Shown in pieces: positions 49,391-57,600 of a stretch of 64,000 bases of DNA. The notes beneath the pieces were generated by a model. The model saw only the letters and a list, made by a program, of their open reading frames with translations, was not told the DNA's origin and did no database searches. The position numbers were made by a program, and so were the translations under genes. The DNA is from Saprospiraceae bacterium (GTDB lineage Bacteria; Bacteroidota; Bacteroidia; Chitinophagales; Saprospiraceae): assembly GCA_016787525.1 (NCBI GenBank), contig JAEUUP010000026.1, positions 88,489 through 152,488 of the forward strand. Reading direction: 5' to 3'. The number at the start of each line of letters is the position of its first letter. The first letter of the stretch is position 1.

Positions 49391-50341
49391 ATGCCAGTAT
49401 TTAAAATACATCATATAACAAAGTACACTTACGATCGTCCTGTTAGAGAGAGTGCGAATCAGATTAAAATATTTCCTTTTGCTAACGAACAACAGGAACT
49501 ACAAAATCAAAACTTGGTCATCACTGGAGACCCCTCAGTAAATCAGTTCAAAGACTATTGGGGGAACACTGTGGGCTGGTTTATGCTCCATGAACCGCAT
49601 ACAGAATTGGTTATTGATAGTCAATTGACAGTCAATGTCCCTATGCTCAATCGTAGCAATCCGTTGGCGGCTTCTCGATTTTCAGATTGGGAGCTACTGA
49701 AGGGGTATATCGCTCAGGATATGAAACTGCTTGATTTGTCGAAACCAGAGTTAATTAGCTCTAAAGGCGAAATTGCAGAAATGATTGCTGACTTGCGGCA
49801 CAATCGTGACACACCTGCTATGTTTATTCAACGCTGCTCAGAGTATATTTTTGAGAAATTTGAGTATAAAAAAGGCATTACGACAGTTGAGACGACTGTT
49901 GATGAAATTTTGAGTATCAAATCAGGCGTTTGTCAAGACTTCGCACACGTTCTCTTAGAGATGCTGCGCTCAGTGTCTATTCCTTCTCGTTATGTCAGTG
50001 GTTATATTTGTCCCAATCACGATGGTGCAAGAGGCGCGGGAGCGACACATGCTTGGGTAGAAGTTTATTTGCCCTCAACAGGTTGGGTTGGTATTGACCC
50101 TACGAACAATGCTTGGGTGACTGACCAGCATGTGGTTTTAGCTGTTGGGCGACATTTCAATGATTGTAGCCCTGTGAAAGGGACTTTCAAAGGACCTGCT
50201 AATCAATCCCTGAGTGTCTTTGTCTCTGTTGGCTACGAAGATGGTTTTGTATTTCAAGAAAATAATGCTGTTAAAATGTCTGTTGACTCTACACAAGAAA
50301 AAGTAATAGCGTATGATTCCTCTATACAGCAACAGCAGTAG
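49391..50341 (+). CDS. Transglutaminase-like cysteine peptidase of the alpha-E cluster
   Basis: 316 residues from ATG 49391 (MPVFKIHHITKYTYDRPV, the family's normal start). A bacterial transglutaminase N-terminal beta domain covers about 1-100; the papain-like core has the catalytic Cys in KSGVCQDFAHV, His in THAWVEVYLP and Asp in GIDPTNNAWV, so the triad is complete. RLISRY-type contacts appear as SIPSRYVSGYI. It is probably a peptidase or amidase working with the ATP-grasp and alpha-E proteins. No signal peptide is visible, so it is cytoplasmic. The repeat at 49531 encodes GDPSVNQ. Confidence 0.9.
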   Translation: MPVFKIHHITKYTYDRPVRESANQIKIFPFANEQQELQNQNLVITGDPSVNQFKDYWGNTVGWFMLHEPHTELVIDSQLTVNVPMLNRSNPLAASRFSDWELLKGYIAQDMKLLDLSKPELISSKGEIAEMIADLRHNRDTPAMFIQRCSEYIFEKFEYKKGITTVETTVDEILSIKSGVCQDFAHVLLEMLRSVSIPSRYVSGYICPNHDGARGAGATHAWVEVYLPSTGWVGIDPTNNAWVTDQHVVLAVGRHFNDCSPVKGTFKGPANQSLSVFVSVGYEDGFVFQENNAVKMSVDSTQEKVIAYDSSIQQQQ

Positions 50342-50350
50342 GGGATTGAG

Positions 50351-51400
50351 CTACTCTTTATTGGCTAACTGTCCACATGCCGCGTCAATATCCTTCCCTC
50401 TTGATTTTCGCACCGTCACAGAGACACCGTTATCGCTCAAATAGCGTGCAAAACGGTCAATATTATCTTCCGCAGATTTCAAAAACGGGGCATTGTCAAT
50501 CGGATTGTACTCGATGATATTGACACGAGCAGGAATACGCTTGCAGATTTTGACCAAATTTTTAGCATCTTCAATCGTGTCGTTGAAATTTTGGAAAGTG
50601 ATGTATTCAAAAGTGATGCGATTGCGTGTCTTTTTATAAAAATAATCCAATGCCGCTACGAGAGCCGTCAGATTGTTTTGTTCATTGATGGGCATGATTT
50701 CGTTGCGTTTCACATCATCAGCAGCATGAAGAGACAAGGCAAGGTTGAAACGCACATCATCATCTGCCAATTTACGAATCATTTTAGCAATACCCGCCGT
50801 CGAAACAGTGATTCGTTTAGGTGAAAAATTCAATCCTTCTGAAATCAGAGCCACACTTTTCAAGGTATTGGCATAATTCAACAAAGGTTCACCCATGCCC
50901 ATATACACGATATTGGTCAGTGGATGTCCAAAAGTCTCGATAGAGTGACGATTGATGATGGCAAATTGGTCATAGATTTCAGCAGGGTCGAGATTGCGGA
51001 TACGACCCATACGCCCCGTAGCGCAGAAGGTACACGTCAAAGAGCAGCCCACTTGTGTAGAAACGCAGACTGTGAAACGATTGTCGTCAGGAACCGGAAT
51101 CAAAACAGACTCAATCAAATGTCCGTCATGCAATCGGAAACGCCCTTTTAGCGTCCCATCGAGAGAACGTTGTAGTTTGTCTTCCGAAAGAGCCTTGATA
51201 GTGAAATTGTCTGTCAGTTTTTGACGTAAATCTTTTGATAGATTTGTCATTTCGTCAAAATGTGTAGCCGATTTTGACCACAACCATTCATAAATCTGAC
51301 CTGCACGGAATTTTTTTTCGCCTAATCCTACAATAGCCGATTCCAATTGTTCCCGATTGAGCAGTCGAATGTCTTTTTTTATACCCTCTTTGTTCTCCAT
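50351..51400 (-). CDS. rlmN: 23S rRNA (A2503-C2)/tRNA methyltransferase RlmN
   Basis: A radical-SAM enzyme that methylates C2 of A2503 in 23S rRNA and A37 in some tRNAs. The 4Fe-4S motif CTFCATG (within CSLTCTFCATGRMG) is present, as is VYMGMGEPLLN and the C-terminal catalytic Cys in DAACGQL, which forms the methyl-Cys intermediate's partner. ATG 51400 (MENKEGIKKD) is preferred; a TTG at 51415 overlapping the purD stop is the other in-frame option. 349 residues, normal. It lies 11 bp after purD on the same strand and is likely co-transcribed with it. Its stop is 9 bp from the convergent transglutaminase-like gene. Confidence 0.95.
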   Translation of the reverse strand: MENKEGIKKDIRLLNREQLESAIVGLGEKKFRAGQIYEWLWSKSATHFDEMTNLSKDLRQKLTDNFTIKALSEDKLQRSLDGTLKGRFRLHDGHLIESVLIPVPDDNRFTVCVSTQVGCSLTCTFCATGRMGRIRNLDPAEIYDQFAIINRHSIETFGHPLTNIVYMGMGEPLLNYANTLKSVALISEGLNFSPKRITVSTAGIAKMIRKLADDDVRFNLALSLHAADDVKRNEIMPINEQNNLTALVAALDYFYKKTRNRITFEYITFQNFNDTIEDAKNLVKICKRIPARVNIIEYNPIDNAPFLKSAEDNIDRFARYLSDNGVSVTVRKSRGKDIDAACGQLANKE

Positions 51401-51411
51401 TTCTTTAAAAA

Positions 51412-52707
51412 TCAATTCACTTTGAGCAGGTCTAAACCTATGTCGCGGCGGAAATATTTACCATCGAATTGAACCAACTCTGCATATTTGTTCGATACAG
51501 ACAGTGCAGCAGGAATATCGTCACCATAGGCTGTAATTGCCATGACACGTCCACCGTTTGTAACAATTTGATTATCAATCTTTTTTGTACCTGCATGAAA
51601 AATAATAGCATCAGCCCCCCCCTCTCCAAAGGAGTCCTCTCGGACAGTATTTGTAATCACATCACCTTTTTTATAATCATTTGGATAGCCGCCTGCGGTC
51701 AAAACGATGGTGGTGGCAGTGCGTTTATCTTTTTCAATTTGTATTTCTGACAGTCTGCCTGCGCTGGCTTTTTGAAACAAATCAACTAAATCATTTTTCA
51801 AACGAGGCATCACAACTTCCGTTTCAGGGTCGCCCATCCGACAGTTGTATTCAATCACCATCGGTTCATGACCTACTCGAATCAGACCGAAAAAGACGAA
51901 ACCCACATAATCTATCCCCTCAGTATGCAGCCCATTAATGGTTGGTTTTACAATACGTTCTTCCACTTTTTGCCATAACTCATCATTCACAAACGGAACT
52001 GGACTGACTGCACCCATACCGCCGGTGTTCAAACCTGTGTCGCCTTCGCCTATTCGTTTATAGTCTTTGGCTTCTGGTAGAATGACATAATTTTTGCCAT
52101 CTGTCAAGGCAAAAACGGAAAACTCAATGCCATCTAAAAATTCTTCAATCACCACTTTGCGGCTGGCATCGCCAAATTGTCCTTCGAGCATGACTTTGAG
52201 TGACTCAATAGCTTCACCTAAGTCATTGATAATCAATACGCCTTTGCCCGCCGCCAAACCATCAGCTTTTAGAACATAAGGAGGTTGCAAAGTTTTCAAA
52301 AATTCGACCCCCTCAGTATGAGACGTTATTTCAGCATACTGTGCTGTTGGAACGTTGTGTCGCGCCATAAATTTTTTGGCAAATGCCTTCGAGCCTTCCA
52401 GCTGTGCGCCATAAGCCGCAGGACCAATGATTGCCACATGGCTCAATGCAGCATCATTTCTAAAAAAATCAGTCACACCTTTCACCAATGGTTCTTCAGG
52501 TCCAACAATGACCAGACTGATGTTTTTGTCTAAAACAAATGATTTGATAGCAGGAAAATCGGTTGCAGATAAAGACACATTTTCACCTATTTGAGCTGTA
52601 CCAGCATTGCCAGGTGCGATAAATAGACGCTCGCACAAAGGACTTTGGCGCATTTTCCAAGCCAAGGCATGTTCGCGACCACCTGAACCGAGTAGTAAAA
52701 TATTCAT
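51412..52707 (-). CDS. purD: Phosphoribosylamine--glycine ligase
   Basis: GAR synthetase of purine synthesis, an ATP-grasp ligase; 431 residues from ATG 52707 (MNILLLGSGGREHALAWKM). Blocks: GPEEPLVKG, KADGLAAGKGV, EEFLDGIEFSVFALTDG, TGGMGAVSPVPF and EYNCRMGDPETE. Two normal TACTGAGGGG-family copies are in frame (52309 SHTEGVEF; 51916 LHTEGIDY). A third site (51614-51649) is the long form: in the loop between KGDVI and IIFHAGT it encodes NTVREDSFGEGG, i.e. NTEGG with seven extra residues. Other PurD proteins have a variable loop at this place, so function should be kept. Confidence 0.96.
   Translation of the reverse strand: MNILLLGSGGREHALAWKMRQSPLCERLFIAPGNAGTAQIGENVSLSATDFPAIKSFVLDKNISLVIVGPEEPLVKGVTDFFRNDAALSHVAIIGPAAYGAQLEGSKAFAKKFMARHNVPTAQYAEITSHTEGVEFLKTLQPPYVLKADGLAAGKGVLIINDLGEAIESLKVMLEGQFGDASRKVVIEEFLDGIEFSVFALTDGKNYVILPEAKDYKRIGEGDTGLNTGGMGAVSPVPFVNDELWQKVEERIVKPTINGLHTEGIDYVGFVFFGLIRVGHEPMVIEYNCRMGDPETEVVMPRLKNDLVDLFQKASAGRLSEIQIEKDKRTATTIVLTAGGYPNDYKKGDVITNTVREDSFGEGGADAIIFHAGTKKIDNQIVTNGGRVMAITAYGDDIPAALSVSNKYAELVQFDGKYFRRDIGLDLLKVN
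51614..51649 (-). repeat. Long-form repeat with 21-nt insertion, in purD
   Basis: Minus strand: TACTG, then TCCGAGAGGACTCC TTTGGAG (21 nt), then AG and eight G in total. Inner bases form GTCC-GAGA-GGAC and CTCC-TTT-GGAG mini-stems. The insertion keeps the frame. Confidence 0.85.
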
Positions 52708-52789
52708 AAAAAGAGGATTTTTTCTTGAAAAACGGTGCAAAGTAACAGCTTGAAAGCCAAAGTTTTGCTCTTTTGGGTCGCTTGTTTTT

Positions 52790-53473
52790 TTAATTTTTCG
52801 TTGCTACCAAAATGTAGTAGTTGAAAATAAATTCCTTTTTTTTGAGAACCGTTTTGTCTATCGTACATCCCCGCTGCGTGAGCATCGCTTGGTATTCTGT
52901 CAAATCGTATTGATGCGGATGCAGTACATCACCGGGCAAGGCTTGGAAAATGTGTTTGAGCAACGAGTAGTTGTGGGCATCAATAGACACGATGAGTTTG
53001 CCGCCTTTTTTAGTGGCATTGACTAAAATATCAAAACATTGAGCAAGGTCAGCCACATGGTTGATGGCATTGAGACAAAAAACGGCATCATAAGCTTCTT
53101 TTTTATCAAAGTGCTCAAGTGGTTGACTGAAAAACTGGACATTGGGATAAAGTGTTTTTTTGAAATGTGGCAAACTTGCTTCGTATTTGTCGAGCAGCGG
53201 GTCAAGTGCATCAACTTTTTGATTTTTAAAAATCATAAAAATTCCCGCGGGCCCACAACCTGCATCAAAAATATTTTTTTTCCCCCCCTCTCCAAAGGAG
53301 TCCTCGTGGACAGTATTTGACTCGTTTGTGAGGTCAGAAAGCCCAATTTCGGCAAGTAGTTTTTGCCAATAAGCCATTTTCCAAACACTGTAATCGGTTG
53401 TTGATTTATTTTTGAGGTAGCGTTGCCACCAGCGAATTTCAGCAGCTTGCGCTATTTTCCAACGGAAAGTCAT
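52790..53473 (-). CDS. Class I SAM-dependent methyltransferase
   Basis: 227 residues. The Rossmann SAM site reads NIFDAGCGPAGIFMIF (motif I), ALDPLLD is motif II, and DAVFCLNAINHV the post-II strand. The substrate is unknown; the N-terminal helix rich in Trp (KIAQAAEIRWWQRYL) is shared with some uncharacterised Bacteroidetes methyltransferases. Just before motif I the protein carries NTVHEDSFGEGG, encoded by the second long-form repeat (53282-53315), with nearly the same insertion as in purD. It lies about 80 bp upstream of purD on the same strand and may be in its operon. Confidence 0.8.
   Translation of the reverse strand: MTFRWKIAQAAEIRWWQRYLKNKSTTDYSVWKMAYWQKLLAEIGLSDLTNESNTVHEDSFGEGGKKNIFDAGCGPAGIFMIFKNQKVDALDPLLDKYEASLPHFKKTLYPNVQFFSQPLEHFDKKEAYDAVFCLNAINHVADLAQCFDILVNATKKGGKLIVSIDAHNYSLLKHIFQALPGDVLHPHQYDLTEYQAMLTQRGCTIDKTVLKKKEFIFNYYILVATKN
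53282..53315 (-). repeat. Long-form repeat with 21-nt insertion, in the methyltransferase gene
   Basis: Same as the purD copy except for two bases (TCCAC for TCCGA) and one fewer G. Read in frame as NTVHEDSFGEGG. Confidence 0.85.
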
Positions 53474-53500
53474 CGTCTTTTAGATTATTAGGTTTTCGAT

Positions 53501-53554
53501 TTTACGACAAAAGACGCTAAAATCTCCGAGAGTCTCAGCGTCTTTTGTCGTAAA
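53501..53554 (-). terminator. 18-bp stem terminator after the SH3 protein gene
   Basis: TTTACGACAAAAGACGCT (53501-53518) is perfectly complementary to 53537-53554; it separates the SH3 gene from the methyltransferase gene. Confidence 0.75.
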
Positions 53555-53566
53555 TTTGGGAAAACA

Positions 53567-54274
53567 CTATAATCCGTCGGTCGGTTTGCGTTTGTAGAAG
53601 TCCACGCCAGAGCCATGCACCCAACCCACAGTGCCGCGTTTGGTTTGTATTTTGAACCACGGTTTGGTGACTGATGTGCCATTTGCCAAACGCACCGTTT
53701 GGGCTTGCTCAGTCACTTCGTCGAGGAAATAAACTTGGTCGTGAAGTTTGAGTTTTCCTTTGACTTTGGCTTTTAATTCAGGTTTTGAGCGAATATTTAA
53801 GCCATTTATCAAGACATAAAGCATCGTATTGCTTGGTGGAGGAGTCGTAGTAGTGGATGTTTGAGGAGTCGTTGTGACACCTTTTGAATTGACAACTGGT
53901 GCAGACGAAGGCATTGGCACTCGTGTCGCAGCAGGTGATGTGACCGTTGTGCTGTAAGATTGCGGCACATTAGCTGGTTGAGTCTGAAGAGTCGGTGTAT
54001 TCGTTGGTGTCGTTGGCAATTGCGTATTTGGTTGTTGATACTGAGGGGGTAGTGGTGTTTGAGTAATGGGGTCTGTTGTAGGCGTTGTGGCAATCCGCCT
54101 CTTGGTAGCCGCAGGCGAAGATAAAGTATCTAATGGATTGACAGTGACTTCTGTAGCGGTGCGAAGTGTTGCCTCATCTTTTTTCTTTTTGCAACGTGAG
54201 ATACCCCATAAACCGACGGCAATTATAAAAATGAAAATAACTGCGGTCTCGAGATTTGGAAAAAATTTTCTCAT
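53567..54274 (-). CDS. Membrane-anchored protein with SH3b domain
   Basis: 235 residues. The N-terminal membrane segment (about 9-26, LETAVIFIFIIAVGLWGI) is followed by a KKKK patch. A long Thr/Pro/Gln-rich linker (about 40-150) of low complexity should be extended in the periplasm. The C-terminal bacterial SH3 domain (about 152-228) has LNIRSKPELKAKVKGKLKLHD and GTVGWVHGSGVDFY, the usual peptidoglycan- or peptide-binding fold. No catalytic domain. The repeat at 54039 encodes LPPQYQQ inside the linker. Confidence 0.75.
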   Translation of the reverse strand: MRKFFPNLETAVIFIFIIAVGLWGISRCKKKKDEATLRTATEVTVNPLDTLSSPAATKRRIATTPTTDPITQTPLPPQYQQPNTQLPTTPTNTPTLQTQPANVPQSYSTTVTSPAATRVPMPSSAPVVNSKGVTTTPQTSTTTTPPPSNTMLYVLINGLNIRSKPELKAKVKGKLKLHDQVYFLDEVTEQAQTVRLANGTSVTKPWFKIQTKRGTVGWVHGSGVDFYKRKPTDGL

Positions 54275-54678
54275 TCTAAATTCATTTTATAGTGATTCAT
54301 AATCAAAAGCTGATTCAAAATTAACACCATTTTTTAGAATGGCTAAAAAAAATGCCTTATCCTGTCTTGTTTTTGCTGAATTTTGCTTCAAATAGTTAAT
54401 TTTTTTTTCAAAATCAAGGAAATATACCTTCGTTAAGGTTTTTAAAAGAAGCAATAAAGCCATAAAAAAGGCGTTTAACTTTTACATTTTTTGACTATTT
54501 TTTAAGAACTAACGACTTACAGATAGGGAAACGCAAGTAGGAAATAGCGTAAGTTTGTCACTAAAAATAAATGACTGGTGTGTGGTCGAGATTGATATGT
54601 CATAACAAGTTTTCATCTGACCTTTTTTTCCTATTTTTGCCCGCCTTTTTGCAAACGATAAGATAAAACAACTGCATA
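54275..54678. other. Gap between divergent SH3 and SprB/CHU_C genes
   Basis: About 400 AT-rich bp; no ORF or repeat copy seen. A TATTTTTG box at 54632-54639 lies 40 bp before the ATG at 54679 and is the likely promoter of the large gene. Confidence 0.45.
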
Positions 54679-57600
54679 ATGCTGAAACGTTTTTTACCGA
54701 TTTTTACATTGTTGGCGATGGCTGCGACGATAGCAGCTCAAATCCCTGAACCTATTGCCCCTGTACGAAACACTGTACAGTCTCGCTCGCCTCTGGCATG
54801 TAGCGGTGGGGCCAATGCAGGCACAACGACTCGAATTCTTGGCACGACTGCTAAAAGTAACGAGAAACATTATTTATGCATTGGTGATACACTTTATGTC
54901 AATGGTTCTGGAGCTAATCTGCTGGAAGACCCTATTGCTGCGACAACGCCAGGTATTGGCTATCTTTTTTATGATTGTATGCCTACAATATCTGGTCCAA
55001 GATGGGGCGATATTAGAAATGGCGGAGACCCTTGTTTGACTCGTAGAACGTCAAGTGGAAATAACGCCAACGGTTATGTATCACGAGGTAATGTATTAGG
55101 ACGTGATACATTTTTCAACAATGGCGCTTTACAAGCAAGTTTTAATAATGGAAAACCTGTTAAGTTTTATTTTGCTCCTGCTACTTTGTATGATTTCTTT
55201 GGACAGGGTAATAATGGAATTGCAGGGTTTGATAATGATACGGCTTGCGTCAATGTAAATATTACGAATGGTATCCCCAACGATACTTTTTCAGTTGTTT
55301 ATCTGAATGCTGTGAAAATCAGCAACTTAAATTTAGTGTCAAATGGTGGAAGTTTCACTGTTGGCGGCGGCTTACCAGAATATGACGGTGTTTCAAACTA
55401 CACTTTCACAATTGCGTTACAGAGTAACCCCTCAGTAAATGTGGGTACAATCACGAGTGGTCCTGCTACAAATGGCTCACTAGTGAATTTTACAGTTCCT
55501 GGCAATGGTGTTTATATTATCACTGCACGAGATGGTAAAGCGTGCGATGCTCAAGTGACTGCCAATTTCCCTGTTGTAACGGTGAATATATCCGATGAAG
55601 CAGCGAATCAGAATGATACAGTATGTGTGAGAATTTCAGCGCGCAACTTCACAAATATTATTTCGTGGGAGTGTAATTACCAATACAACCCCTCAGTATT
55701 GGAGTTTGTGGGTTTGAGAAGCCTTAATTTGCCGAATTTGAGCAATACACCTAATGTGAATTATAATGTTCTGCCAAACGGTATTATTGTATTTTCATGG
55801 AATGTGAGTTCAGCCACAGGCGTAACAAGAACGGATAATGAGACTTTGTATGAAATGTGTTTCAAAGCCATTGGTTCAAGTGGCTCTTCTTCAACGGTTT
55901 GCATGACCGATACATTAAATCCGATTGATATTTACAATGCAAGTAACAATAAACTCGGTGTCAATAAACCATGTGGCACAGTTAGAATTGGTAATGCCAT
56001 GACAATTCAATTGTCGAATGAAACTGTTGCTCAAGGAGATACTGCTTGTGTAACCGTTAGTGCTAAAAATTTCACAAATATTGTTTCGATGGAAGGTAAC
56101 TTCCAATTTAACCCTGCTTTAGTAGAATTTGTCGGCATTCGTGGCATCAATCTACCGGGATTGAGTTCCGCACCTAATGTCAATTATAGTGTGCCAGCTC
56201 CAGGTGTTTTAGCATTTTCGTGGAATGTCAACTCTGGTAGCGTCACACGACCTGATGGCGTTGGACTTTTTCAATTGTGTTTTAAAGCTATTGGACCCAA
56301 TGGTACAATCGTTCCAATAAGATTTACGGACACATTAAATCCTATAGATATTTACAATTCGTCGAATATCAAAATGGGTGTCACTCGGGTCAATGGGTCA
56401 ATTACAATAGGTGCAGCAACTTTTACAATACGGGTGAGTGCTGACAGCGTACGGTGTAACGGTACAAGTACGGGTAAATTTAAAATAGTACCAACTGGAG
56501 CTGGCGCACCGTGGACATATTCATGGCAAAATGCTACCAACCCAGGACAAAACGGTACAGGTACAATTGCTCAAGGAGACAGTGCAATTGTTACTAACTT
56601 ACCTGTTGGGAAATATTATATCAGTGTGACAAACACAGCAGGAGGAGGTTTAAGAAGAGACTCTGTTACTATATTTCAGCCTAATCCACTCTTTATCAAT
56701 CCACCAACAGCCCGAAATCCGACTTGTGCTAATGATACGGATGGTAGTTTGACACTGACCAATTTTGGTGGTGGAGTTTCTCCTTACACTTTTAGATGGT
56801 CAACAGGAGCTACTACAACAGCAATAACAAATTTGGCAAGTGGGGCATATACATGTACAGTAACAGATTTTTATGGGTGTAAAGATTCTGTTAGAGCTTC
56901 TATAGGGGTTAATGCTATAACTATTGGTACTAGAAACATTACTGGTGCTATTTGTAAAGGGGTTGATAATGGCTCGATAGTCATATCAGGTATTTCAGGC
57001 GGTACTCCCTCTAATGGCAATTATACATTCAGATGGAGTAATTCGCGAACAAATGTGGGAACAAGTTCAACCATATCGAATTTAGCCCCTGGCACCTACC
57101 GTGTGACGATTACAGATTTGAATCAATGTTCTAAAATTGACTCATTCGTTGTGAGTTCACAAAGAACCATCAGTGCCGTGGCAACGATTGGTAATATTAC
57201 TTGCGCTGGACAGACCAATGGTTTCATACAAGTAGTAGCAAGTGCTATTGGGCTTGAGGCACAACCTTATACTTTCACTTGGTGGGGCAATCCTGGCACA
57301 CCTACGAATACGGCTGCAACGTCGTTTTTGCGTAGTTTATCTGCTGGAACATACCCCCTCAGTATTCGTGACAATGATGGTTGTAGTTTGGATACATCAT
57401 TTGTTGTTTCTCAGCCAGATTCTATAAAAATTGTAGCTTCTATTCAGAATGAAAGTTGTCGAGTTGGCAACGATGGACGTATTTCTTTGACCATTACAGG
57501 GGGCAGACCTTCAACTGGGAATCGTTACAATATACAATGGAGTCGTGGTAATGCTGGAGATACTACGCCAATCATAGCTTCTCTCAGCGCGGGCACTTAT

